A stretch of 64,000 bases of DNA from Halorhabdus sp. CBA1104. Its GTDB lineage: Archaea; Halobacteriota; Halobacteria; Halobacteriales; Haloarculaceae. Positions 49,152-57,844 of this stretch are shown in pieces. A program made the position numbers and the translations under genes. The stretch's first letter is position 1, and the number at the start of each line of letters is the position of its first letter. The stretch covers positions 1,054,001 to 1,118,000 of the forward strand of contig NZ_CP033878.1 in NCBI RefSeq assembly GCF_009690625.1, written 5' to 3'. The notes below the pieces were generated by a model. It was given only the letters and a program-made list of their open reading frames with translations, was not told where the DNA came from and ran no database searches.

Positions 49152-49709
49152 ATGCACGAGTACGCTGAAGTCGCCGTGTTACGCCTCGGACATCGACCGG
49201 GCCGGGACGAACGGACGACCACGCACGTCGGGTTGACGGCCCGTGCCCTGGGTGCGGACCGACTCATCCTCGAAGACGTCGCAGAAGGCCGCCGAGGGAC
49301 AGTCGAGGATATCACCGACCGTTTTGGTGGCCCCTTCGAGGTGACGGTAACGGACGGGCCACTCGGCCAGATCCGCGCCTGGGATGGGGCGATTGCCCAC
49401 CTTACGATGTACGGCGAGCCAGTCCAAGCCGTCGGCGAAGAGATCCAGGCCCGGCATCGTCAGGAGCCACTGCTGGTCGTCGTCGGGGCCGAGAAGGTCC
49501 CCTTCGAGGTCTACGAACACGCCGACTGGAACGTGGGCGTGACCAACCAGCCCCACTCCGAGATCGCCGCGCTCGCAGTATTTCTCGATCGGCTCTTCGA
49601 CGGGGCCGAACTCGATCGCGACTTCGAGAACGCAACACAACGTGTCGTCCCACAGGAGACGGGCAAGCGCGTCGTCGACGGTGACGATGCCGATGCCGCC
49701 GAAGACTGA
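49152..49709 (+). CDS. trm56: tRNA 2'-O-ribose methyltransferase Trm56
   Basis: A 185-residue SPOUT-class enzyme that methylates the ribose of C56 in archaeal tRNAs. It starts MHEYAEVAVLRLGHRPGRDERTTTHV (key LRLGHRxxRDxRxxTHVxL) and carries the knot motifs LVVVGAEKVPFEVYE and NVGVTNQPHSEIAALAVFLD. Length fits the family. It is 15 bp after the DsbA-like gene and 82 bp before the TFE gene, on the same strand. Confidence 0.93.
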   Translation: MHEYAEVAVLRLGHRPGRDERTTTHVGLTARALGADRLILEDVAEGRRGTVEDITDRFGGPFEVTVTDGPLGQIRAWDGAIAHLTMYGEPVQAVGEEIQARHRQEPLLVVVGAEKVPFEVYEHADWNVGVTNQPHSEIAALAVFLDRLFDGAELDRDFENATQRVVPQETGKRVVDGDDADAAED

Positions 49710-49756
49710 CGGCGGCCGCCGAGTGCTGCCCGGCGGTCCCCCGAGCATCGTTCGGT

Positions 49757-49766
49757 GAATTTAAAC
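49757..49766 (+). promoter_or_regulatory. TATA box of the TFE gene
   Basis: GAATTTAAAC, 25-34 nt before ATG 49791. Confidence 0.55.
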
Positions 49767-49790
49767 GACTCACCGCCCCAAAGGTAGATA

Positions 49791-50315
49791 ATGGCTTTTG
49801 AGGAATACCTCGAGGATCCCGTCATCCAGAAATACCTCCACGAACTGGTGGGACCGAAAGGCATGCCCGTCGCCGCTGCGCCGCCGGATGGCGAGGTGAC
49901 CGACGAGGAACTCGCCGAGGAACTCGGGTTGGAACTCAACGACGTCCGCCGGGCGCTGTTCATTCTCTACGAGAACGACCTGGCGAGTTATCGCCGGCTC
50001 CGTGACGAGGATTCGGGCTGGCTGACCTACCTCTGGACGTTCGAGTACGACAACATCCCCGAACAACTCGAAGGCGAAATGTACGAACTCTACGAGGGAC
50101 TGGTCGATCGCCGCGAGTACGAACTCGATCACCAGTTCTACCTGTGTGAGACCTGTGGTATCCGCTTCGAGTTCGAGGAGGCGATGGACTTTGGCTTCGA
50201 GTGTCCCGACTGTGGGTCACAACTCGAGTCCATGGAGAACACGGCGCTGGTCGATGCGATGGACGACCGCATCGACGCGCTCGAAGACGAACTCAACATC
50301 GACGTCGACGCCTAA
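49791..50315 (+). CDS. tfe: Transcription initiation factor TFE, alpha subunit
   Basis: A 174-residue general transcription factor that helps open the promoter. The winged helix is at the N-terminus (EEYLEDPVIQKYLHELVG, then EVTDEELAEELGLELNDVRRAL), a coiled linker follows, and the zinc ribbon is YLCETCGIRFEFEEAM / FECPDCGSQ with four Cys. The TAA overlaps the ATG of the DUF2110 gene (TAATG). Confidence 0.93.
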   Translation: MAFEEYLEDPVIQKYLHELVGPKGMPVAAAPPDGEVTDEELAEELGLELNDVRRALFILYENDLASYRRLRDEDSGWLTYLWTFEYDNIPEQLEGEMYELYEGLVDRREYELDHQFYLCETCGIRFEFEEAMDFGFECPDCGSQLESMENTALVDAMDDRIDALEDELNIDVDA

Positions 50316-51001
50316 TGGTCGTTCTCGCTACCAAGTGCTACGTCGACGGTGAGGCCCGCGAGCGAACGCTCGATTCCCTCGCATCGCTGCTGGCGGACGC
50401 CCTCGGTGAACTCGACGTCACGTACGATGTCGGCGTCCGCGACGACGACTTTCCCTCGGTGACGATCAGCGGCGATGACGCCACGGTCGCCCGGAACGTG
50501 CTGGCCGATCGCTGGGGGACAATCACCCCACACCTCGAAGCCGGTGATGAGTACGTGGGGACGCTCGAAGCCTGGGACGGCGAGGGGTTCGTCCTCGATG
50601 CCGGCCGGCAAGTTCGGATTCCGGCCGACTCTATTGGGCTCGGACAGGGAACTCCAGGACAGCTCCGGACGCGGTTCGGCCTCGTCCAGCACTTACCCAT
50701 CGCGTTCGTCTACGAAGGCGACGCTGAGGACGGCACCGCAACAGGCCGGCTGGCGGACGGAGAGCGCGACCGCCTCTACGAGTGGACGCGAGGCGAGGGG
50801 CGTGTGAACGTCAACAGCGCCACGCGGGCGGAAGTGCGCGCGACGGTCAACCGCGCCGGTCACGCCGAAGATATCGTGACCGTCGAGCGACTGGGGCTGC
50901 TCGAACAGAGTATCGTCTGCCGGGAAGCGACAGATCCGCCGGGGTTACTCGCCAGTATCGGGCAGTATCTCCCATCAGAGCTACTAGCCGTCGTGCCATG
51001 A
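50315..51001 (+). CDS. DUF2110 family protein
   Basis: A 228-residue protein starting MVVLATKCYVDGEARERTLD. It contains the segments LEAGDEYVGTLEAWDGEGFV and RVNVNSATRAEVRATVNRAG typical of the archaeal DUF2110 family, often found next to tfe. The function is unknown; the tight link with tfe suggests a role in transcription. It overlaps the gene before (TAATG) and after (ATGA). Confidence 0.82.
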   Translation: MVVLATKCYVDGEARERTLDSLASLLADALGELDVTYDVGVRDDDFPSVTISGDDATVARNVLADRWGTITPHLEAGDEYVGTLEAWDGEGFVLDAGRQVRIPADSIGLGQGTPGQLRTRFGLVQHLPIAFVYEGDAEDGTATGRLADGERDRLYEWTRGEGRVNVNSATRAEVRATVNRAGHAEDIVTVERLGLLEQSIVCREATDPPGLLASIGQYLPSELLAVVP

Positions 51002-51756
51002 CCGGGCGGCGACGTCTCGCACTCGCGGTTGCCGGTCTGTTCGCGCTGCTGGCGATTTCGGGGTGTCTTTCGCCAGTCAGCGACGCCGACCTGAAGGAGA
51101 ATGCAACCTACAACTGGGAATCAAACGCCTCAGCGAGCTACACCCTGTATACGAACAACTACACGGCGGTACTGGACGTGAACAACCGCTCGTCGATCGA
51201 GTTGTTCCTCGAAGACGCCTTCGGCTCGAACCAGGCGTTGCCCATCTCCGCGTTGCAGTTTCGCTATCCGAACGGAACCGTCGTCAACAATACGGCCTTC
51301 TCGGTCGAGACAGGTCGATCGAAGGTGACGCTCGAACCGCCGGCACGAAACGGCACTGCGGCGTTTACGGTCGCGCGCTCGGGCCCTGATTTCCGGACGC
51401 CCGTCGTCGTGTCCGGGTCCCACGAGGTGCACCTGCCACCCGGACGAGCGATCTCCCTCCCGTTCATCTCGCGTGCCGTCCCCGGAAATTACACCACGCA
51501 AACGGTAGACGACCGCGTCGTCGTCAAGTGGGGGTCGGTCGAACGGGAGACGATCCTCCTGTCGTTCTACCGGAATCGCGACGTGTTGCTGTTCGGTGGC
51601 TTGGCCGGGGTCGTGGTGGCGATCGGGCTGGTCGGTCTGGCGTACCATCGCCGGCAGATTTCGAGGCTCGAAGCCCAGCGGGAGCAACTGGGCCTCGACG
51701 TCGATACCGAGGACGACGATCCTCGTGATCGTGGCCCGCCCCCAGGGATGGGTTAG
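50998..51756 (+). CDS. Membrane-anchored lipoprotein (DUF5803-like)
   Basis: A 252-residue protein. A signal peptide ends in a lipobox at Cys23 (LAISGCLS); the exposed part is beta-rich with many sequons (NAT, NAS, NRS, NNT); one membrane helix near residues 199-219 (LLFGGLAGVVVAIGLVGLAY) precedes a charged cytoplasmic end. The ATG overlaps the stop of the DUF2110 gene, so it belongs to the tfe operon. Resembles haloarchaeal DUF5803. Role unknown. Confidence 0.75.
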   Translation: MTGRRRLALAVAGLFALLAISGCLSPVSDADLKENATYNWESNASASYTLYTNNYTAVLDVNNRSSIELFLEDAFGSNQALPISALQFRYPNGTVVNNTAFSVETGRSKVTLEPPARNGTAAFTVARSGPDFRTPVVVSGSHEVHLPPGRAISLPFISRAVPGNYTTQTVDDRVVVKWGSVERETILLSFYRNRDVLLFGGLAGVVVAIGLVGLAYHRRQISRLEAQREQLGLDVDTEDDDPRDRGPPPGMG

Positions 51757-51816
51757 CCCGAGGGCACGTCCCGCCGAGTGCGTCACTGCTATGTCTATCA
51801 AGACCCGAGGACGCGT

Positions 51817-52515
51817 ATGCGCGTCGCGCTGGTCACGATCGGCGACGAGTTGCTGGCCGGGGAGACGGTCAACACGAACGCCGCCTGGCTCGGCCGCCAG
51901 TTGGCCGACCGTGGCGTTCGGCTCGAACGGGTGACGGTCATTCACGACCGGATCGATGAAATCGCCACTGTTGTCGACGACTACCGCAGACGCTACGATG
52001 CCGTGATCACGACCGGGGGCGTCGGTCCGACCCACGACGACATGACGATGGACGCCGTGGCTGAAGCCTTCGATGTCGAACTCGAAGAGAGCCAGGACGC
52101 CCTCGAATGGATCGAGACTCACCACGGGTACGCCCGTGACGATCTCACGGAAGGAACCGCAAAGATCCCCGAGGGGGCGCGGATGATCCCGAACCACGAG
52201 GGGGTCGCCCCGGGGTGCGTGCTGGCGAACGTCTACGTCCTGCCGGGGGTGCCCGCAGAGATGAAAGCAATGTTTGGGGAAGTCAAGGCGGCGTTCACCG
52301 GCGAGACCATCCACGTCGAGACGATTCACGCGGCCGAGCCCGAGAGTGCACTCCTCGATCGTATCGAAGCGGTGGGCACACAATTCGACGTGACGATCGG
52401 GAGTTATCCCGGCGAGACTGTCCGACTCAAACTCTCCGGTTCGAATGCTGGGGAAGTCGAGGCGGCCGCAGCGTGGCTCCGCGAGCGCGTCGACCGCCCG
52501 GAAGCCAAAGAGTGA
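51817..52515 (+). CDS. CinA-like / MoaB-fold molybdopterin-binding domain protein
   Basis: A 232-residue protein starting MRVALVTIGDELLAGETVNTN. The MoCF-binding fold is shown by GDELLAG and ITTGGVGPTHDDMTMDAVAEAF. The C-terminal third holds LPGVPAEMKAMFGEV as in CinA. CinA relatives act on nicotinamide nucleotide or ADP-ribose metabolites; whether this acts there or binds molybdopterin is open. The start ATG 51817 begins the conserved block; 13 more codons are open upstream. Confidence 0.85.
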   Translation: MRVALVTIGDELLAGETVNTNAAWLGRQLADRGVRLERVTVIHDRIDEIATVVDDYRRRYDAVITTGGVGPTHDDMTMDAVAEAFDVELEESQDALEWIETHHGYARDDLTEGTAKIPEGARMIPNHEGVAPGCVLANVYVLPGVPAEMKAMFGEVKAAFTGETIHVETIHAAEPESALLDRIEAVGTQFDVTIGSYPGETVRLKLSGSNAGEVEAAAAWLRERVDRPEAKE

Positions 52516-52528
52516 CCGACACCGAGAC

Positions 52529-52645
52529 TCAGCGTGCGAGGTGCAGCCACCAGGCCACCGCGAGGACGATACTGCCGATAGTCACGACGGCACCGGCCGC
52601 GTTGATCACTGCCGTGTTGACGCCGGCTGCCAGTGGAATGAGCAT
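52529..52645 (-). CDS. Small membrane protein, 38 aa
   Basis: A 39-codon gene encoding a single hydrophobic peptide, MLIPLAAGVNTAVINAAGAV then a helix ending VAWWLHLAR. A TATA-like TGATTTA lies 25-31 nt before the ATG (52670-52676 opposite strand). The WW-LH-L-R end after a long apolar run looks conserved in haloarchaeal mini-proteins as I recall them. It is divergent from dnaJ. Confidence 0.6.
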   Translation of the reverse strand: MLIPLAAGVNTAVINAAGAVVTIGSIVLAVAWWLHLAR

Positions 52646-52669
52646 ACGTCTTTGATCGGTGCCATCGGG

Positions 52670-52676
52670 CTTAAAT
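52670..52676 (-). promoter_or_regulatory. TATA box of the 38-aa membrane protein gene
   Basis: TGATTTA on the minus strand, 25-31 nt before ATG 52645. Confidence 0.5.
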
Positions 52677-52796
52677 CATCGTCCCGCAGAACGGAGTGGG
52701 GCCACCACAGTGTGGATGGTGGGAGAAGGCAGTTACTGGCGGCCGTCGTCGACCCGGGCTTTTGAAGTGTCTCAATCGCCTACCTCCCGATAACGA

Positions 52797-53966
52797 ATGA
52801 GCGAGGATTTCTACGACGTACTGGGGGTCTCTCGGGACGCGGGCGAGGAGGAGATCCAGGAAGCCTATCGCGAGAAGGCACGCGAGTACCATCCCGACGT
52901 CAGCGACGATCCGGACGCCGAAGAGAAGTTCAAGCAGGTCAAAAAGGCAAAAGAGGTCCTGACCGACGACGAGAAACGGCAGGCCTACGATCGCCTGGGC
53001 CACGACCGCTTCGAGCAGGCCGAAAAGCGAGGTGGCTTCGACGACAGCGGCCGTGGCGGGGGCCGGGCCGGGCGGGGCGGACGCGCCGGCGGTAATCCCT
53101 TCGGCGGTGGCGGTCCCTTCGGCGACATGGGCGATATTTTCGACCAGTTCTTCGGTGGCGGTGGCCGCCAGCGGGCTGACCGCCCACAGCAGGGCCAGGA
53201 TCTCAAGACCCGATTGGCGATCGACCTCGAGGAAGCCCACGAAGGGGTCGAAAAACAGTTCAGCGTCACGCGACCGGAGACGTGTTCGGACTGTGGCGGC
53301 AACGGGCACCCGCCGAGTGCGGACAGCCGGCAATGTCCCGAATGTGAGGGACGTGGCCAGGTGACCCGCGTCCAGCGGACGCCGATGGGTCGGGTCCAGC
53401 AGACGACGACCTGTCCGCGCTGTGACGGCGAAGGCTCACTTCACACCGAAACGTGCTCGACCTGTAACGGCGACGGCCAGGTTCGCAACGAAGCAACACT
53501 GTCCGTCGAGGTGCCGGCCGGAATCCAGACTGGCCAGACCCTCCGCATGGAACGGGAAGGCGCGCCCGGCGAGAACGGTGGCCCGAACGGCGATCTGCTG
53601 ATCGAAATCGAGATCGACGACCACGACGAGTTCGAACGCGATGGCGCGGACCTGCACCACACGGCTCCGATCACGTTCCCACAGGCTGCACTCGGGGATA
53701 CGATCGAAGTCCCGACCCTGGACGGGCCGGTCGAACTCGATGTCCCAGCAGGCACCCAAAGCGGCGAGACGTTCCGCCTGCAGGGCAAAGGCATGCCACG
53801 ACTCCGCCGTCGCGGCCACGGCGACTTGCTCGTGACAGTGCAGGTCTATACGCCCGAATCACTCTCTGACGAACAGCGCGACGCACTCGAACAGTTCGCC
53901 GAAGCCAGCGGCGAAGAAATCGACGTCGAGCAGGGCTTTTTCGATCGGCTGAAAAGTTCGCTGTAA
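52797..53966 (+). CDS. dnaJ: Chaperone protein DnaJ (Hsp40)
   Basis: A 389-residue type I J-protein. The J domain carries HPD at residues 32-34 (REYHPDVS); a Gly/Phe-rich linker follows (GGGGPFGDMGDIFDQFFGGG); then four zinc motifs CSDCGGNG, CPECEGRG, CPRCDGEG and CSTCNGDG; then the C-terminal substrate-binding beta domains. It delivers clients to DnaK, whose gene lies 35 kb away with grpE. Confidence 0.95.
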   Translation: MSEDFYDVLGVSRDAGEEEIQEAYREKAREYHPDVSDDPDAEEKFKQVKKAKEVLTDDEKRQAYDRLGHDRFEQAEKRGGFDDSGRGGGRAGRGGRAGGNPFGGGGPFGDMGDIFDQFFGGGGRQRADRPQQGQDLKTRLAIDLEEAHEGVEKQFSVTRPETCSDCGGNGHPPSADSRQCPECEGRGQVTRVQRTPMGRVQQTTTCPRCDGEGSLHTETCSTCNGDGQVRNEATLSVEVPAGIQTGQTLRMEREGAPGENGGPNGDLLIEIEIDDHDEFERDGADLHHTAPITFPQAALGDTIEVPTLDGPVELDVPAGTQSGETFRLQGKGMPRLRRRGHGDLLVTVQVYTPESLSDEQRDALEQFAEASGEEIDVEQGFFDRLKSSL

Positions 53967-54026
53967 CGGCGACGTCGGTGCCACGACGGCGACAAAATCC
54001 AATCTCCGTGCACAAACCAGCGAGAC

Positions 54027-56285
54027 TTACTCGACAGTGATCGTCTCGATGGCGACGATATTTCGTGAGGATCGACCGACAGATACCGTGTACTCGCCAT
54101 CGTCGACCGTCCAGGCCGCGCCGTCTTCGTCGTAGTAAGCGAAGTCCCGTTCCTCGATGGACAGCGTGATAGTCGTTTCTTCGCCAGCGGCGAGTTCGAC
54201 CGACTCGAAGGCCGCGAGTTCCTTGGGCGGCCGCTCGACGGAGGGATCGTCCTGGCCGAGATACGCCTGGACGACCTCGTAGCCGTCCCGACCGCCGACG
54301 TTCTCGACGGTCACCTCGACGGTCGCTGTGGGGCCATCGCCCGACTCGACGGACACGTCCGTGTATTCGAAGTCGGTGTAACTCAAACCGTGGCCGAACG
54401 GAAACAGCGGCTCGATATCCGCGTTGTCGAAGTGTCGGTAACCGACGAACACGCCTTCGGAGTACTCCGCCTCGAAGTCGATGCCGGGGTGTTGTCGGCG
54501 GGTGTTCACGGAGTAATCGCCGGGGCGCTCGCCGAACGTGACCGGCAGTCGACCCGAGGGCTCGGCGTCGCCGAATAGGATCGACGCGACGACGCGTCCG
54601 TCCTCTTGGCCGGGATACCAGGCCTCGACGATGGCCTCGACCTCGTCGGCCCAGGGCATTTCGACGGGGCCAGCCGTCCGCAGGACGACGACGGTTTCCT
54701 CGGCGACCTCGGCGACCGCCGAGACGAGTTCGTCCTGATTGTTGGGCAGCGAAAGCGGCCGGTCGAAGTCCTCGGTTGCGGCGTCTTGAACCACAACGAC
54801 GGCGACATCTGCGTCCTCGGCGGCCTCGACGGCCGGGGCGACGGAGACGTCTGCTGGGTCGTCGTCGTCACCGAACACCGAATCGGCGACGGTCTCCGCG
54901 GAGAGATTCCAGACGGTGACATCCCGGTCGTCGCCACCCTGGACGGGCGGGCCACCGCGCTCGAAGGACACGTCGACGTCCCCATCGACGCGGTACTTGA
55001 TGCCGTCGAGCGGACCGATCTTCGAAGAGGGATCGACCTCCGAACTCCCGCCGCCACCGACTTTCGGTTCGTCGGCGTGGGGACCGACCAGCGCCATCGA
55101 ATCGAGGTCCTCGGTCGAGAGCGGTAAGACGTCGTCCTCGTTTTGCAGGAGGACAGTCCCGCGCTGGGCGATATGGCGGGATCGTTCGTGGTGGGCCGGG
55201 ACGTCGATCTCGCCGTCGGGCTGTTCGCCCTCGAGCAGCCCGAACCGGTCCATCTGCCCGAGGATGCGGCGAACCTTCTCGTCGAGGACCGACTCGTCGA
55301 CTCGACCGTCTTCGACCGCTTGCAAAAGATCGTCGTCGAACTTCTCGGAGCGATGGACGCGGCACTCGCTCGATTCCAGGCCGACGATCGAAGTGACCAG
55401 TTCCGTCGCGTCGTCCGGTGATAACCACTCGAACGTCGAGAGGGTGTCGATCGTTCGATAGAGGACGTTCGTCTCGGGAGCCATCTCAGGGAGCGTCGCG
55501 CCCGGCATATCGAGATCGAGTCCTGCCCTGGCAGCTGCGGGACCGTCCGTGGTCGCCCACCAGTCCGAGACGACAAAGCCATCGAACCCGAACTCGTCTT
55601 TGAGAATGTCAGTGAGGAGTCGCCGGTTCTCGGTTGCGTGTGTTCCGTTGACGTGATTGTAGGCAGCCATGATCGAGGCGACGTCGGCCTCTTCGACGAC
55701 GGCCTCGAAGGCGCGCAGATACAGCTCCCGGAGCGCCCGGTCGCCGACGTTGGCGTTCATCTCCATCCGGGCCGTCTCCTGGTTGTTCGCCACGTAGTGT
55801 TTCGCACAGGCAGCGACATCGCCCGCCTGGATCCCCTCGACGGAGCCGACCGCGATCCGACTGTTCAGGTGCGGGTCTTCGGAGTAGTATTCGAAGAGTC
55901 GACCACACTGGGGCACCCGCACGATGTTGAACCCGGGGGCCAACAGGACGTCCTGATCCAATGCACGCGCCTCGGCTGCCATCGTCTCGCCCATCTCCCG
56001 GGCGAGAGCTGGATCCCAGGCCGACGCCAGCGCGATCGATGCGGGGAACCCCGTCGCCGGCGTCCCGTCGCCGGCACGGACGCCAAGCGGGCCGTCGATC
56101 AGCGACAGTGACGGAATGTCGAGTCGTTCGTTCGGCGGGACGTACCCCGTCGCGATCCCGTCCGGATCCACGTCTCCGTGGACGAGATCGATCTTCTCTT
56201 CGAGCGTCAGCCGATTCACCAGACCGTCGACTCGATCACTGGCCACGTCAGTGCCCGAGTCAGTCGTCATCTGTTCGGATGTCAT
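54027..56285 (-). CDS. Glycoside hydrolase family 3 beta-glucosidase
   Basis: A 752-residue GH3 enzyme. The N-terminal barrel has the substrate motif ACAKHYVANNQE (KH-x-x-x-N) and the nucleophile Asp241 in GFVVSDWWAT. The second domain has VALVGPHADEPKVGGGGS, and the C-terminus is a fibronectin III-like domain (GYEVVQAYLGQDDPSVERPP). No signal peptide is seen (start MTSEQMTTDSGTD), so it is cytoplasmic and acts on imported glucosides or other beta-glycosides. ATG 56285 is preferred; Met 56321 is open. The 232-bp upstream region has no close TATA box. Confidence 0.92.
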   Translation of the reverse strand: MTSEQMTTDSGTDVASDRVDGLVNRLTLEEKIDLVHGDVDPDGIATGYVPPNERLDIPSLSLIDGPLGVRAGDGTPATGFPASIALASAWDPALAREMGETMAAEARALDQDVLLAPGFNIVRVPQCGRLFEYYSEDPHLNSRIAVGSVEGIQAGDVAACAKHYVANNQETARMEMNANVGDRALRELYLRAFEAVVEEADVASIMAAYNHVNGTHATENRRLLTDILKDEFGFDGFVVSDWWATTDGPAAARAGLDLDMPGATLPEMAPETNVLYRTIDTLSTFEWLSPDDATELVTSIVGLESSECRVHRSEKFDDDLLQAVEDGRVDESVLDEKVRRILGQMDRFGLLEGEQPDGEIDVPAHHERSRHIAQRGTVLLQNEDDVLPLSTEDLDSMALVGPHADEPKVGGGGSSEVDPSSKIGPLDGIKYRVDGDVDVSFERGGPPVQGGDDRDVTVWNLSAETVADSVFGDDDDPADVSVAPAVEAAEDADVAVVVVQDAATEDFDRPLSLPNNQDELVSAVAEVAEETVVVLRTAGPVEMPWADEVEAIVEAWYPGQEDGRVVASILFGDAEPSGRLPVTFGERPGDYSVNTRRQHPGIDFEAEYSEGVFVGYRHFDNADIEPLFPFGHGLSYTDFEYTDVSVESGDGPTATVEVTVENVGGRDGYEVVQAYLGQDDPSVERPPKELAAFESVELAAGEETTITLSIEERDFAYYDEDGAAWTVDDGEYTVSVGRSSRNIVAIETITVE

Positions 56286-56464
56286 GATAGATCCCTCAAT
56301 CGTTGCTGGACCCCACGTCACGGGTACCCGTCGAACCGATCCCCGGCGGGTACCGAACGGCCGCGCCGGCCGGACGATACAACCTGTGACGGGCAGCCAA
56401 TCTTCACGTGCAGGCCAGCCTCGATCCGACCGTCACCCGCTACCGTAATAACCGTTGCTGAAAA

Positions 56465-56481
56465 GATGCATCATATATTTC
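56465..56481. promoter_or_regulatory. GATGCATC palindrome with AT-rich patch upstream of the GH3 gene
   Basis: GATGCATC (56465-56472) followed by ATATATTTCA, framed by TGAAA...TTTCA. It lies about 180 bp before the GH3 start; a possible sugar-responsive control site, low certainty. Confidence 0.3.
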
Positions 56482-56517
56482 AACGAAGTGGAGAGCCTCG
56501 CCCGCAAGCAGGCTGGC

Positions 56518-57090
56518 TCAGTCGACGACCCGCCAGAGGTACAGCGACGCGATCGACCGATAGGGACGCCACGACTCGGCGTGGTCGACCATCTCTGTGC
56601 GGGTCATATCAGTGTCGTAGAGGGCCTGCATCCCGCGGCGGATGCCGAGGTCTTCGACCGGAAACACGTCCTCACGACCGAGGGCGTACAGCAAGAACAT
56701 TTTGGCGGTCCACGGGCCGATGCCGGATATCTTGGTCAGTTCTTCGAGCACCTGCTCGTCGTCCATGGCGTCGAAAGAGGAGACCGAATAGTCGCGTTCG
56801 TCGAACACAGTGGCGACACGAGTGATGGTCTCGGCTTTCTGGCGGGACAGCCCCACATCGGCGAGGTCTGCGGCGGGGACGTGCTGTAAGTTCGTCGGGG
56901 TGACTTCGAAGTGGTCGAACAGCCGCTGACGAATCACCGAAGCTGATTCGATCGAGAGCTGTTGGCGAACGATCGAGACGACCAGTCGTGCAAAGCAGTT
57001 TTCGGCGGGTTCGACGGTCAATTCGCCGTGTTCGTCTATCAGCGATGCCAATCGGGGGTCGGTCCGGAGGTGGTTGTATGCGTCAGTCAT
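56518..57090 (-). CDS. DNA-3-methyladenine glycosylase (AlkA-like, HhH-GPD)
   Basis: A 190-residue base-excision repair enzyme. The helix-hairpin-helix is ISGIGPWTAKMFLLYAL (residues 121-137) and the catalytic Asp is 147 in VFPVEDLGIRRG. The N-terminal part has SIVRQQLSIESASVIRQRL typical of the AlkA/MAG group. It lacks the N-terminal TBP-like domain of E. coli AlkA, matching the short archaeal/yeast form. Confidence 0.9.
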   Translation of the reverse strand: MTDAYNHLRTDPRLASLIDEHGELTVEPAENCFARLVVSIVRQQLSIESASVIRQRLFDHFEVTPTNLQHVPAADLADVGLSRQKAETITRVATVFDERDYSVSSFDAMDDEQVLEELTKISGIGPWTAKMFLLYALGREDVFPVEDLGIRRGMQALYDTDMTRTEMVDHAESWRPYRSIASLYLWRVVD

Positions 57091-57116
57091 CGTGTGTCGG
57101 GGGTCGTCGAGACTCG

Positions 57117-57497
57117 TTAGTCGCCGTCGTTCCCGGCGACTGGGGCTGCCATCGGTGTCGTTCCGTTGATCGGTTCGGCAGGGACGCCAGCGACCGTCTC
57201 ACCTGCGGGCACGTCGTCGATGATCGGCTCGCCTGCACCCACGGTAGCGTTTTCGCCGATCGTAACAGTGCCGATCAGTGTCGCATTGACGCCCACTGTC
57301 GTGCCGTCTTCGACTGTCGGATGGCGCTTGCTCCGCCGCATGGAGTTGCCGCCGAGCGTCTCGCCGTGATACATCATCACGTCGTCACCGATATCGGCCG
57401 TCTCACCGATGACGACACCCATGCCGTGGTGGATACACAGCCGGTCGCCGATGTCAGCAACCGGACGTATTTCGATGGCGGTCAGTAACCGACTCAC
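57117..57497 (-). CDS. cysE: Serine O-acetyltransferase (CysE), C-terminal catalytic part after an in-frame amber codon
   Basis: A 126-residue left-handed beta-helix domain with the full SAT active site: IHHGMGVVIGETADIG (catalytic His and substrate loop), DVMMYHGETLGG and KRHPTVEDGTTVGVNA. It would acetylate serine for cysteine synthesis. The frame begins with GTG directly after TAG (TAGGTG) and is in the same frame as the upstream N-terminal part, so one base change (CAG to TAG) would explain the split. It may be translated separately by re-initiation at the GTG. The tail after the beta-helix is unusual (INGTTPMAAPVAGNDGD). Confidence 0.8.
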   Translation of the reverse strand: MSRLLTAIEIRPVADIGDRLCIHHGMGVVIGETADIGDDVMMYHGETLGGNSMRRSKRHPTVEDGTTVGVNATLIGTVTIGENATVGAGEPIIDDVPAGETVAGVPAEPINGTTPMAAPVAGNDGD

Positions 57498-57671
57498 CTA
57501 AGAGAGAAGACGGGCCGTGAGTCGATACCCACCCATCCAGCGGACATGCGCCAGGCGATACAGCCAGATTGCGTGCAGCCCTGGGTCAGTGAGAACTACC
57601 GCCAGTGTGGATTGGGCTGCCGGATCTTTTGCTTTCGCTGTGTGAACGTCCTCGCGAATGTGGACAATCAT
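57498..57671 (-). CDS. cysE: Serine O-acetyltransferase (CysE), N-terminal helical part ending at an amber stop
   Basis: A 57-residue helical segment: MIVHIREDVHTAKAKDPAAQ, LTDPGLHAIWLYRLAHVRW, and TARLLS just before TAG (57498-57500). It matches the N-terminal helices of EpsC/CysE-type enzymes, in which the next residues are usually Q-x-S-R-L-L-T-x-I-E-I-H. The next codons encode VSRLLTAIEIRP, so only the amber codon breaks the protein. A GTG seven codons earlier (57692) is an alternative start. Confidence 0.75.
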   Translation of the reverse strand: MIVHIREDVHTAKAKDPAAQSTLAVVLTDPGLHAIWLYRLAHVRWMGGYRLTARLLS

Positions 57672-57836
57672 GGATCGGCCAAAGCGGGCCACCGTCCTAC
57701 TGGTCGGGCAGCCATAGCCACCGGACGGACGGTTGACCGTGAATACGTCGACTAAGCGAGTTTCGTCTTTAAACCCGTGCGAACACCGCTACCGAGAGAC
57801 AGCCGAGTGAGTTGACGAATTGTTGTCGGAAGCGAA

Positions 57837-57844
57837 GTTTAAAC
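57837..57844 (+). promoter_or_regulatory. TATA box of the hydroxyacyl-CoA dehydrogenase operon
   Basis: GTTTAAAC, itself palindromic, 31-38 nt before ATG 57875. Confidence 0.5.
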
